NCBI GenBank assembly: GCA_914767715.1
Contig: OU612072.1
Location: forward strand, 4,960,001-5,024,000
Length of the DNA: 64,000 bases
DNA from: Membranipora membranacea
Lineage: Eukaryota > Bryozoa > Gymnolaemata > Cheilostomatida > Membraniporidae
Direction: 5' to 3'
Below, in pieces: positions 24,524 through 36,900 of the stretch; position 1 is the first letter of the stretch; the number at the start of each line of letters is the position of its first letter. Both the position numbers and the translations under genes were made by a program. The notes under the pieces were generated by a model. The model saw only the letters and a program-made list of their open reading frames with translations. It had not been told where the DNA came from and made no database searches.

Positions 24524-25963
24524 ATGCACCCTAACGTCTGGAAATTAGCTTTTACTAAAGGTGAATCAGTGAGACATAGAGTTATAGCTCTGTATAACCT
24601 GATAGGTTTCTCTTACTTTGTCGGACTACTAACTCTGGATACTGTGACTTTACTCATTGTAATATTACCGCAAATCTTCTCCGGCGCCGCTCTGTACACT
24701 CACATAGCGATATCTGTAAGTGGATCATTTCTTTAACTCTCTCTGGTCATGGATACTGGATCAGCTGGGAGTTTTGTTTTTGTCAATGTTGAGAGTAGGT
24801 ACAAATAAGTCAATCTACAACAGCTAATCAGCCTCAAATATATGAGCCCTAGTTGCCTTGTCACTCAGCCACATTTTGTTTTGGTGGCCGCGTGATGAGG
24901 CTAGAGCCCTGCCATGAGAGGCAATGCATGTACACGGAACCATTAAGGAGGCAGTTTCCCCAGCCTGACCCAGCAGATGATCATCAAGAGATTGTAAACC
25001 GTTTTATGTCGACTCCACACACAAAGTTTTGCTTGTTCAAGTTGAGCTAAGATTGGCAAATATCAGGGGTGGGGGAGGCGCATACTATTCAACTGGTCCA
25101 GCGTCTTCCGGTCAAAACCTCTAAGCTTGCTTAGATCGTAGTAGGATCTGACTAACAGTTGTTTTCTAATTGATTCATTAGAGGTTTGGTGTCAGCCACA
25201 ACAACCGCCACTGCAGCCCATAGACTCATGGTTTCTTTTACAGGTATTTCTCAGTGCCACTGTAGGCCTCAGCTTCTACAGGTCTATGACAACAACAACA
25301 GAAACACCAAAACCAAACAATGCTTCACCAGATAGAAACTTACAAGTCTGCAAGGAATGTCACCTCACCAAGCCAGTCAGATCTCACCATTGCTGGCTGT
25401 GTAACGTATGCATAGACAAACGAGACCACCACTGTTTCTTTATGGGAACCTGCATCGGACAGCAGAACCAGAAATATTTCATAGTCTACTGCTTCTATCA
25501 GTTTATAGCTGGTCTCTACTTTGTCATCTTATCAGCTTTATTTTTATTTAAGAAGTTTAAGTTTTCGTTTGACATGGCTAAGTTTATCTCCCTGCCTTTT
25601 ATGATTATTTTCCGAACTATTATGGATCCCGGAAGTGTAGACTTATATTTCTCATACTGTGTAGGCTTGATGTATGGAACCTTAGTCGCCATGCTTGTCG
25701 GTATTTGTTTCTTTGCCTGGCAGATGTTTATTGTATCAGAAGGGCTGACGACCCAGGAGGCCAGAACTACAGGCCAGGCAGAGGGTCAGACCAGGAGCTC
25801 TACACTATCTGAAAACTTCAATGATGTTTTTCCAGGTGGAACTCTGATATATTTTATACTTCCTCTCTCAAAAGAAAGGTTGCATGCCAATAACAATGCT
25901 GGTGATGGGAAAACTTTTACTCTGAAAAAGAGAGGAAGACCAAACAATAAACGAAGACATTAA
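24524..25963 (+). CDS. DHHC-type palmitoyltransferase, 2 exons, 303 aa
   Basis: Exon 1 is 24524-24715 and exon 2 is 25244-25963, joined in phase 0 (gtaagt donor, tttacag acceptor). The protein transfers palmitate from CoA to protein cysteines at endomembranes. The cysteine-rich domain spans residues 99-143: C100 and C103, then HHC at 112-114, C117, C120, the DHHC box at 125-128 in KRDHHCFFMGTC, then C134. Two hydrophobic helices precede it (about 20-75), and two follow (about 144-166 and 198-228). The family TTxE motif is present as TTQE (233-236) just after the last helix. The C-tail is basic (KKRGRPNNKRRH). The compact size and two-helix N-terminus resemble the ZDHHC22/24-like group, but I do not assign a paralogue. 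A possible AATAAA lies near 26202. All catalytic residues are intact. Confidence 0.92.
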
Positions 25964-27009
25964 TAATATTATTGTGGGAATGACTTTCGCAATATTCCAA
26001 AGCTGTTTGTCAAAGCTGTTGTATATGATGCTTACTAAGTGAATCATCTTCACCCTATTATTGTTTCTGTCTAGAAGCATCGTTTCAATCGATCATGGTT
26101 AATACGGTTAATCTACCTAAGGTCATGTAAATTCTTCTGACATGACATGCAGCAATTCACATTGGTACTTGCTGGTACACTTATGAAGGATTAGTTTCCC
26201 TAAATAAAACAATGCGTAATTAATCCGGACCGTTTGTGCTTGATTACCTGCTTCCTGATAAGATCGGGTGTATGAGTGGCTGCTAATCCACCCCCTCCCC
26301 CCCCCCCTATATGTCATAATGTGGAGTTGAGTCATCAATCATCATAAGTATTAGGCAAGGCAATTAACTGTACCAGGCACCTAGCTCTCTGCACCCACAC
26401 ATAAGTGACAGCTCAATGGTCCATAGAGGTAATACAGTTAGAATTGCATTTTCAGTTTTGGTATAATTCGGAGTAGTTCATAGTCAGGGACAAGTTAAAC
26501 TTTATTACCTGGGACTGCAACTCATATTTCTTGCTCATATAAGTTTACATTGGGAGGTGAGTTGACATTTTCTTTAACTAATACAAGTAGCTAGTTAGCC
26601 AACATGTGAGCTCTGATCAGCCAAACCAATCAGCTCCAGCACATTGGTGTGTCTGAGCCTTATTGAAGTAAGATTATTATCTCAACCTGTGATATGGCTT
26701 TCATATTGACTTCAACGTAGTGAGATGATAATTTCACTTCCTGGCAGCAAACTTTTGGTCAATAACTTTGGATTTGAGTTGTTGCATACTTGAAAAGGGG
26801 AAGGGAAGCTGGAACCAATTGCCTCCAAATATCAGGATATTGAGTTATTTGGTTGTGTGCACATGCAGAACCAAACTTATGTCATTACTGACATTAGTGT
26901 CGTCAAAGTGCTCAAACTCTGCTCAGACTGTGGATTGTACATTTTTATTATCAACCAGACCACAGCCAGATATGATTGGTGTGGTTGATAATGTGGGATG
27001 ACACAACTG

Positions 27010-27396
27010 TTAAAGAGCAACGAAGGTTTCAAACATGTTCTCATTGATTGATAGCAGATTGCACCTTCTGCATATAGGGAAATAGGGAAAAAGACCAAAT
27101 CTAATTCGGATGATTATTCAGCCAGAGTTATTGGAAAACATTTCATCCATCAGGTACTCAAACTCAGCTAAAATAGGATACCACAGAGCAGTTTCCTGTT
27201 CCTGTTATTATTTAGCCTGTACTCTATCATCATAACAGCAATGTCTTGGAACCTCCCCTAAATTGAAGTGTTTCCCAGCTTAGAGTCAGCAACTACTTTG
27301 AGTTTTGCGTCGCGTAATGCACAAAGCTGATGCTGCCTATAGCACATAATTTACTACCCATTAATGCATCGCTGCGAAACCTTGGTTGCCCTTTAA
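27010..27396 (+). mobile_element. TTAA-flanked MITE, left copy of a head-to-head pair
   Basis: It begins TTAA-AGAGCAACGAAGGTTTC and ends GAAACCTTGGTTGCCCT-TTAA, giving imperfect terminal inverted repeats of about 17 bp. The interior contains CAGATTGCACCTTCTGCATA, AATAATCATCC-type words and GAGTTTTGCGTCGCGTAATG. It shares its right TTAA (27393-27396) with the next copy. Confidence 0.75.
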
Positions 27397-27777
27397 AGGG
27401 CAACCAAGGTTTCGCAGCAATGCATTAATGGGTAGCAAATAATGTGCTGGGCAGCATCAGCTTTGTGCATTACGCGATGCAAAACTCAATGTAGTTGCTG
27501 ACTCTAAGCTGGGTAACACTTCAGTTTATGGGAGGTTCCAAGACTTTGCTGTAATAATTATAGAGCACAGGCTAAATAATAACAGGAACAGGAAACTGCT
27601 ATGTGGTATTCTCTTTTAGCTGAGTTTGAGTGCCTGATGGAAGAAATGTTTCACAAGAATTCTGGCTGAATAATCATCCGAATTATATTTTGTCTTTTTC
27701 CCCATGCAGAAGGTGCAATCTGCTATTAATCAATGGCCATCAATGAGAAGTTATTTGAAACCTTGGTTGCACTTTAA
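27393..27777 (-). mobile_element. TTAA-flanked MITE, right copy in opposite orientation
   Basis: It begins at the shared TTAA with AGGGCAACCAAGGTTTCGC and ends GAAACCTTGGTTGCACT-TTAA (27774-27777). Its whole length is an inverted copy of the left element at roughly 90 percent identity by eye. Together they make a palindrome of about 770 bp with a perfect centre at 27393-27396. Neither copy encodes a transposase. Confidence 0.75.
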
Positions 27778-28740
27778 GCTCAAGTGGTGTTCCAGCTCTT
27801 AAACTGATTTGTATGGTGCATTCATTCACGTGTGTGTGTTGTGAAGTTGTCTTTTACCATTCTAAGAGAAGACAATCCTGGTTTGTATCAGGAATCTGTT
27901 CCCAGGATCATTGAACCACATCTCTTTAATGCTGCAGGATTTTATGCTAGAAACACTTCCAATTAATTTTCACCTCAGCCAGTCTGTCGTGCATTTTGCC
28001 CTCCCAGCAGCAAGTTGAAAAAATTCTTTTATTACCGACTGATTAATTTTGTATCACTTGTATAACTCTGTTTGTATCAGTCTATGGGCTTTCCTAACTA
28101 ATTGATATGCATTTTAGCCTGATATGATGTTGATACACGTAAAATTCATTAACAAATTATAATTTCGTACTTTGAGAGTTACTACATTGCATTATGGGAC
28201 ATTGGATAATCTATGTCATATTCCTTATTCTGCCATTTACTGGAAGCTATAGCTAGTCAATATTGAGGCTCACAACTTTCTTTTCTTTTATTAGATTATA
28301 TCCTGTCCAATATCATTAAAAAGATGTCAAATTCTATTGAGAGATTATTTTGCCAGCACTCTGTTGATGTGTCTTGTGGTCAAAGGGACATGTCAGAAAT
28401 CCAATTTCATAAGCTGAAAATGTTGCTATTGATGTCCCTGTGCTTAAAATAGATCAGACGTTTTAAAAGTTAAATTCACCCATATAGTATAAGACAGATG
28501 TGTTGTTGTTACTTTTCTGAGGATATTAGAAATACTGATGCGAAGTCTTTAGAGCTTCTAAATCGGTAGATGCAAATCCATATCCTATTATTAAATGCTA
28601 ATCTGTTATCATAAACTGTCAGGTCACGGATTGAAAGTAGCATTACCAAGCTCAGACTTGAAGACTTCCTCGCCTCTACCACTCTGCTCACTGATCCTTT
28701 CGGCGACTGGTACACCTTGAGACAAACAACTGGATACACA

Positions 28741-30027
28741 ATGAGATTTCTGCTGTTGAGTATAATATTGGTTATGCTTTTTAGCTTTTCCACACAGGTA
28801 AGTGGGTGAAGTTAAACTTAAGCTGTTGGATTTGGTTTGGGTCAGCAAATTCAGGGGTAGAGGGATTCAGACTATTGCCACACTATAATATTGTGAATAT
28901 CCAAATGATGGCCAGGACCAATTTTTAGGTGTGATTTCAACATCCCAAGCTTGACTATAAACCTTCAATGGTCTGTATTTTGGCAATAAAAAAATGATGC
29001 AGCTCAATGTACTTTCACAGAATGAGTATCAATAAAAAAAAGGGTTATTGCAATAAATGAATGTACACTCTACATCATTTGAAGGCTGCTTGCAGTTAAA
29101 TCAATTGTCATGAGAGGGAGGGGGAATCGGCTTGGATTAGGTGCTTTGTTGTGAGATGGGTAACATATTTGATGGATGATTCTCATAAACTAATCACCAA
29201 TTGCTCAATATTTTACAGGTCAAGCGAGTACGGATAGCCAAGGGGCACTTTGATTTGTGTCCAGACCTCAAACCTTGCCCCCACCAAGATAAATGTGAAG
29301 GAGCTCAAACCAGGGAGGTTATTAAGGTGAGTAACCTGCAAGTTTACTGTGTGAGCCATATTAACTGCACAAAAAAATTCTGCTCAAGCTCTGTGCTGGG
29401 CCCTTATAATTTTCATAGTCCTCAATACTAAAGTTTCACATCATTGCCCTGCTGTTGATTTAGTTTCACTTCTACTTCCTTTCAATCAAACAACGTGGGG
29501 TAGAATATCCACCTTTTCTGCATGCCAGCTTCCAAAGGAGAAAGTTGATTGAACGGATGGAGATCTAGGCATCTTTTCAAAACATGATGTAGGATGCATT
29601 ATACCATAATGTGATTTATTCAAATTTAAATTACCCATGTCACATTGATTGGCACTTTTTAATTGTATTTTTGTTTTAAAAAATTTTCTCACACCGTTAA
29701 ATTACTGTGTTCAGTCCTTTTTTGATACTCTCTGCAAAACATGCGACCTGGTATTGATGCATTTTAATTATTTTCAGTTGAAGTTCTAAAAATAATAAAT
29801 TAAATTTCTATAAATAGATGTGTGATGAATGCAACATCACTCAATTTTAATTTGCACATCTATACTTGCTTGTTTGCCTGTCTAATCAAACTGAAGTCTT
29901 CCATCTGAAGCTTCAACTATTTGCTAAAAAGTTTAAAACTTAATGTATATTTTTTCAGCAAAAAGATGGAACTGAGTGTTTTGGATGCCCAACATGTGTC
30001 ACCAAAAAAGACAAATATCTGAGCTGA
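28741..30027 (+). CDS. Small secreted six-cysteine peptide precursor, 3 exons, 77 aa
   Basis: Exons are 28741-28797, 29219-29326 and 29959-30027, all in phase 0 with good splice sites (gtaagt, tttacag; gtgagt, ttttcag). The CDS is 234 nt. Exon 1 encodes exactly a signal peptide, MRFLLLSIILVMLFSFSTQ. The mature part starts VKRVRIAKGHFD and carries six cysteines with spacing C-x5-C-x5-C-x17-C-x2-C-x2-C (CPDLKPCPHQDKC, then CFGCPTC), ending KKDKYLS. A KR near the start of the mature part could be a processing site. Six cysteines suggest three disulfides. The CxxCxxC end recalls short cysteine-rich peptides and antistasin-like knots, but I do not recognise a family. A secreted host-defence, signalling or inhibitor peptide are all possible. 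One exon per signal and mature segment is typical of such genes. Confidence 0.7.
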
Positions 30028-32411
30028 CCGTATATTATACATCTATGTGACCTGTTGGCATCAATCTGGATATACATTGCTCAGTCATCATTCTGACGTA
30101 CAATAAGCATACACATCCTCACAATAACTCATACTGGGTCAGGCTGACAACTCAGCTTTGATAACTTACCTATACATCTCGAATGCTGAACTATCCTAAT
30201 GACTTCCTTTGCAAACATTTCAGACTTTTTAAATTGATATTATATAGACACACAATATACATCTTATAATATGCTGTTCTGTCTGATGTGTTTTTCAATA
30301 TATATTTAGAATGTACTTTCACTCAGTTTTGAGCTAACTTTTCACTTTATGATATCCTAAATACAGGTGTGGTGACCAAGAGTCAGATTTGCAAGTGATG
30401 ACTCAAATAACTCTGATTGCTTAGATTATTTTGCGTTCATAGACCTCCTGTTATGTTCAAGTTTTCAGTTGACACGTGGCGCGATTGACACATACCGATA
30501 TATAAGTTAAGTTTTGACATCAAGTAATACGGTAATCAATATACAATCATAATTATCTTTATTCTGACAACTGATTTCCTCTTTACTTATGAAAACCTAT
30601 CATCCTGGTACTTCCTGTTCCAAAAGGCACTCTTAAAACTATGCAACTCAATATATTTCTATCTTTTTTCAACTGATTTAAAGTTATCACCCGGGTTTTG
30701 ACCAACACCTCACAACAAAGTTACTAGAAATAAATGATTTAAAATATAATTTACATACAATAATATTCACAATCTCTTTCAACTTTAAACCTAACCGCGC
30801 TCCTTAATTTGGCATCATCAGTTTAATTGACAGTTGTCTTACCTTGATAAAATGAAAGACAACTACAATCTATCCAACAGTAACTTGCGGCACATCTACC
30901 TCCCAGAGGTCTGATCTTCGAAAACAGGCCAAGGTCAAAGGTCGAGCTCTTATGATTTATCGCTCAATTTTTACAGTTTGAAGTTTCTTACTAAGTGCTA
31001 CATCATTTATCACCCTGTGTGTCTGGTAATAAGCTTGACAGTTTTGTTTTGTTATTGTCATATATAACAATAGATGCGTGTACCAATTTCGGGCTAAATG
31101 AATAAGAAAGATAATACCTTTAGACTACTTCTATCCCATAATCCTCAGCCTGGTTTTCCCAATGACAGTAAAAGTTTTTTTAAAGTTTTCAGTGCATTTT
31201 TTTACTTTTGTACAAGGGTCCTAACTGTAAATTTGGCGGAATTAGCAAACCCAAGTCTCACCTCTCACCTAACAATGTTAGATATACACAACAGGTATAC
31301 TTTCCCTGCTCTAACCAATAAACTCCCTCTCGCTCTGAGAGAGAGAGTTTATTGCTCTAACTACTTCCGATATTTTCTTAAGCAGTTATCATATCTTTCC
31401 TTGTCCTTGAATAGATATAAGTTGGTTACCTGGATGGGTGATGAATTGGACTTACCTTGTTATTGAAGGACCACTTGCTGCTCTATTACTCCTCAATTTG
31501 GGCCAGTGGATGTTGAACACACAGCCCCTTTGGATCATGATATAAAATAATGGAGGTCTTCTGTATGTACAACAACATTTTGCATGCAGAGAGAATAACC
31601 CTCCTATATGGTATAGCCCTATTCAGCAGGATGTTGTCATCACCCACAGCAACTCCGGCCTTGTAGCTTTATGCTTCACGCTGGGTGATCTGTGCCATTA
31701 TTACGATGATATTCAAGTTTAGTCATTTGTGCTATATTGCTCGAGTTCATGCTTAATATTGAATGAGATGTTATGAAATGATACGCTTGTAATACTGACT
31801 TCAATCTTTGACTGACTTTATCTAACCAAAAAGGAAGTTGAAAAAGAGAACCGAACAGTGAATAAAAACAGTGAGTACATTATACTTTACATCTCAAAAA
31901 CGGCAACTCTAAGTCTTATTATGGTTTACAAATCATTTGGGATCCGTGCTATTTTATTATAGCTAGCTATATAGTTTGAATACATTTAAATGTATTATTT
32001 TCTTTATATCATCCGTGCTCATTCATAATTCTAATCTGCCGAACACACACACCCAGTCAATTCAGTGAGAGGCTTTCATGAAAATATTTGTGTTAAACTA
32101 AATTTCTTTTGGTCTTTCACTCTAAAAGACAAGGAACTCAAATGAAGAGCATTATTTCATAGCCATGATCTTGATCTTAGGCTTGTTATTGGTGTTTGTG
32201 TGAGAGTCAGCAAGTAGCATATCAAAGTGGTTTGAACAGATGAGGTTGATATGAATTGAAATGAAAGAGGGTAATAACTGAAACATTTTGTAGACTGAAA
32301 ATCTGTGGAACTGTGGAAAGTGACTGATGATGTCACTTATATTATTTGTCTTCATGGTTTAACCGGTAAGTAAGATTCCTTTATGTGGATATCATCACCG
32401 TAAAGCCATTA
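30028..32411. other. Intergenic region
   Basis: AT-rich, with no recognised exon. A short hairpin built on AATAAACTC and GAGTTTATT, with a CTCTCGCTCTGAGAGAGAGAG core, lies at about 31317-31353. Confidence 0.5.
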
Positions 32412-33472
32412 CCCAGTGGGCAATTTGTCAACCTCACCCCAAAAACAACTGTTGATTTTTCAGAGAAAGTGAGTTGATAAATCAACTTAGAAAATTTTCT
32501 TCAGAAACAACTCTGTTTCTGACTTGAGATTCTAAGGTGGTAAATTCCCTCATAATCAACTGTTGTTCTTTCAACTCAAAATCTGCTCATTATCAAGCCT
32601 CCTTTGATTCTCCTCAGAATCAACCCTTACTCAATGAGAGTTGATGGAGAGTTAAAAATTCAAAGTTGATTCTGCCACAAAAATCAACCGTTTCCCTAGG
32701 CCAAGTCCCTCAAAAGTAATAAAGTGCTAGTATTTCATTAAATTTATAAATAAACCTTCAAATCGAATAGTTTTAAGTTTGTTGCACCAAAGAGTACCTA
32801 TTACTCTTTGTTTGTGACAAACCTGCATTCATATTGTAATTTCTAAAACCGACGTTGATTCTACTCTGTTTCTGCTGCCAGGTCTTGATTAGAATAAGTT
32901 AAATTAGTATGTATCGAGGTTTGCCCCCTATTTTCAGCATTTTATTGCGCAATGCATAAAAAGCCTAATGAGTTTTATTTTTCTTCCCTAATAAATTTTT
33001 CCCCATCGTCTTTGCATATCCTCTAAAATACAAAACAAACGAATTGCAAAATTGAGTGACTGTTACTCAGCTTATATCTGAAAAGACACTTCTTCCATAC
33101 AACAATTAGTTTGGTACGGTTCAGGTATCTTCAACTGTCCAATATTGTATTTGTGAGAGCAGAGGATCAGCAGAACTATTCAACTGCGTCCTTATAAATT
33201 AGATTAGCTATAAGAAAATGAATTATATATCAATATTAATATTAATAGTAAAAACGTTTAAATTTCAACATTACATTTGAACAAAAAACTATGGAAAATC
33301 AACCCAATAAAAACCAGTGATTCAACCTTGTATCAAATGAAATTTTACTGTTGAATAATCAACTCAAAATCGAGGGCTAAAGCATTTCATTTTTCAACCC
33401 TCTGTCAAGGTTGAATCAACTCCTCACTAGCCTTAGAATCAGAGTTGATTCAAACGAAAATTGTCAGCTGGG
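32412..33472. mobile_element. 1.06-kb inverted-repeat DNA element packed with GTTGATT/AATCAAC words
   Basis: The left end is CCCAGTGGGCAATTTG and the right end, read inward, is CCCAGCTGACAATTTT, a terminal inverted repeat with about four mismatches. Both subterminal regions (32440-32700 and 33290-33450) are crowded with AATCAAC or GTTGATT heptamers in both orientations; I counted at least ten. No transposase frame is present. Dense subterminal words usually serve as transposase binding sites. The superfamily is uncertain; ends starting CCCAG(C/T) occur in several groups, and no clear target duplication was found. Confidence 0.6.
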
Positions 33473-33578
33473 ATAATTCCTGTTATACCAAAAGAAACAA
33501 TCTGCAGATGTGAGAGTCGAAGCGTTTTACAGTTTTGACTGAAGCTAATGGATTATGATCAACCAACATAGAACTGAG

Positions 33579-33798
33579 TGTAAGAACTGCTAATTGTGAT
33601 GGCAATGAATAGTCTGTTTATTCTTCTGATAATAAATGATGATCTCTAACCAAGAAATCTAAACATGTTCAAGATGGTTGACAATAATAATTGGTATCAA
33701 GTTGGGCTGCTGTAATAAGCCACAATAGGGAGTAGACAACTCCAAAGTAGTAATGTATAAGTTAGGGAGTAAACAACTCCAAAGTAGTAGTCACTACA
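33579..33798 (-). repeat. 3' LTR of the retrotransposon, 220 bp
   Basis: TG...CA bounded; no difference seen from the copy at 38323-38542. It contains an internal imperfect duplication of a GGGAGTA(G/A)ACAACTCC block followed by AAAGTAGTA. Confidence 0.95.
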
Positions 33799-33807
33799 TC
33801 CGCTTTT
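33799..33807 (-). promoter_or_regulatory. Polypurine tract next to the 3' LTR
   Basis: On the minus strand AAAAGCGGA abuts the LTR. It is short and has one C, but it is in the expected place for plus-strand priming. Confidence 0.55.
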
Positions 33808-33977
33808 ATGTCAATTACTTTGACGTTGAGCACCAGGTTCATGGTGGCGGCAACTAAGAATGTTTTGTGTCTCTGTATGTAATTATACTTGTTGTATACT
33901 GGAGATATCTGTGTAACATGATTTCTCATGGTGACTGACTCCACAGTTTCTCATGCTTCTTTTGAAACATCCAGTCG

Positions 33978-36900
33978 CTAGGTGTGGTACTCGGTCACGA
34001 AACCATCATATTTAGCTGGCCGATTCTTAGCTCGTACAGATTTACGAGGAGTAGGCACATTTGGTTGTGATGAGCTGGGCATATTAGCTGCCTGAGGTAT
34101 ATCTTCGATCCCGACAAGTGCCGGTGGTACTGTAGGCGGCGTCACTTGAACTGGTCTATCTGTTACCGTCTCAGTATCGTTCTCTGACCTTGGTATTATC
34201 GGTATCATCTGTGATGGGCGGGTGGCTACTAAGGCTCCCTGCGTTTCAGAATCCACGTCCGCATCTACAACAGGTTTCTCAGAGCAGTAATACGGTCTAA
34301 CATGGCTTATGTTACGCTTATACAGCCGGCCTGCCCTGGATTTTACAGTGATCTGAGAGCCTTTTATGTCCATTACCACAAATGGATCTGGGTGGAACAG
34401 TGTCTGACATTTAGATGGACTATCTCTCTTAACCAAAACAAAACTGCCTATCTCTAGCTGGTGATTATTGCCACTACCAGTTTCCAACTTCTCGTTACGG
34501 GTGGCTATCATCTTATGTTTCATCTCACTATCTCTATCTCTAGCTTCAACGTCATCAAAACTATTAGGCAGACTTGGCAAGTTAGTCCTAAGCACACGCC
34601 CAAATAACATCTCTGCTGGGCTTTTGCCAGTAATGGAATGTGGTGTATTACGATATGTAAACAGCCATGTCATGAGGGCACTCTCATAGTCTACCCTATT
34701 GTTGTGTGCAATCTGAATACGCTTCATTATGGATCTGTTTTGTCTCTCCACTTGACCATTGGCCTCAGGCCACCTAGGGGTTGTCAGACACTGTTCGATA
34801 CCATACCCGGAGCAAAACTCACCATACTCATGAGAGATAAACTGTGGCCCGTTGTCACTCTTCATGCTGAGTGGATACCCATGCGTAAAAAATACTGATT
34901 TCAGCCAAGATATAACATCACTAGCTTTTGTGACTGTCATGAACTTTACTTCGTTCCACCTACTATAATAGTCTGTTAAGACTAGAACTGACTTACCGTT
35001 AGACAGGGGACCCAAAAAATCTAAGGCAAGATCTTCCCATGGTCCATTGGGAAGTTCTGTCACCCTTACTGGCTGCCTATCTAGTGGCTTACTGGTCAAC
35101 TGACAATCGTGACAGTGTTTAACATACTTGTCTACATCAGAGTCGATTCCGGGCCACCAGACTCTTGTTCGTAGATATCTCTTGGTGCCTCCCATCCCAC
35201 TATGACCCTCGTGAGCTATCTCAAGCATCTTCTGTCTGAGCTCTTGAGGTACTACTATCCTACCTCCCCTCAAAACTAACTCCCCTATGACACATAACTC
35301 ATTTTTAATGGCCCTATATACAGCTGGTATATCAACATTGTCGAATGAATTCGCTCTTATAGCTTGTTTTAAGGCCTTAATCTCCTCATCCATATAAGAG
35401 ACTTCCTCAATATAGCGGGGTGTGATTGCCGATGGCACATTGTCCTCCACAACACTACGTACATAGAGCTCAACATTTTCCCTTTCTACCAGGTGTTCAG
35501 TCGCCTTTTTCGAACATAGAAGCCTTGACAGGGGGTCAGCAATATTATCTGAGCTTTTTACGCGAACTATCTCAAAATCATATGACTGTAAACGAAGCTG
35601 CCACCTCTCTATACGAAGGGATGTCCTCTTGGTTTTGTTTCCATAAATGGACTCAAGAGGCTCACAATCAGAAACCACTTTGAACCGACAACCAAAGAGA
35701 TAATGATGAAACCTCTCGCATGCCCAGACAATACCTAGAGCTTCTTTTTCTGTCTGCATGTATCTTTTCTCGACATCAGACAATGCTTTACTTCCATAGC
35801 TAACCACTTTGGGCTCGCCATTTTGAATCTGTACCAGTATTGCGCCTAGCCCCACAGGACTGGCATCTGTGTACAGCAGAGTCTCACAACTAGTATCGAA
35901 GTGAGTCAGAGTATCATGATTACATAAATCAGCCTTTAGCTGATTGAAAGCCACAATCTCCTTATCTGACAAACATATAGCCTCTCGGGAATTTTTACCC
36001 GCTGACAACCTCCTCAACACATCAGTTGTGTGAGAGTAATGTGGAATAAACTTAGACATATAACTAGTCAAACCGAGGAAACTCTTCAACTCACCAACTG
36101 TCTTAGGAACAGCAGCATCTTTGACTGCCTTGACTTTGCAACCATGGGGATCAATACCCTTGTAACTAAGGAGATGTCCGAGAAACTCTAACTGCTGAAC
36201 CCCAATCTCACACTTCTTTTTATTCAGAGTCATGTTAGCCTGCTCTAGACGACTGAACACCTCACCCAGCCTACGATCGTGCTCTTCCCTTGTTTTGGCA
36301 TGGACAATGATATCATCGGCAAGATTTGCTACACCCGGCAGGCCTTGGATAATTTTGGCGACCTCCTTCTGGTATATTTCTGGAGCCGCATTTATCCCAA
36401 ACATGAGTCTCTTATATCTATATAGGCCTAAATGAGTACTGAATGTTGTGATATCCCTGGACTCAGGGTGAAGAACAAATTGGTGGAACCCCATGCGCAT
36501 GTCCAGCTTCGAAAAGTACTGAGCCCCATTCATGTCATATAGCATCTCGTCTACGGCGGGGACTGGGTGTTGGTGCCTAACTATAGCCTCATTGGCTCTC
36601 CTCATATCAATGCATAACCTAATCTTACCGGATTCCTTCTTTGGAATGATCACTGCTGGACTTACCCACGATGACCCTGAATGACCTTCGACTTTCTCTA
36701 TTATATCATGTGCGATAAGCTCATCTAAGTGAGCGGCTAGTTTATCTCTCAACAACAGTGGCACTCTTCGGAATGGCTGAGCAACAGGCGCTATATCATC
36801 TCTAATTGTCAGCTTTATCTCATTCTTAGACTTACCCAATACCTCTGAGAACAGCCTTGGATATCTAGCTTCATAATCATCTAAGCCTACTCTATTTATA

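Larger units (their letters stand above)
25964..28740. other. Intergenic region dominated by a MITE pair
   Basis: Apart from the two head-to-head elements (27010-27777) there is a C run near 26292-26308 and AT-rich unique sequence. No exon with family resemblance was seen before the signal-peptide exon at 28741. Confidence 0.5.

Noticed and set aside
31098-31466. 122-codon open frame on the plus strand
   Set aside because: No family resemblance; it crosses a hairpin and has no neighbouring exons. Probably chance.
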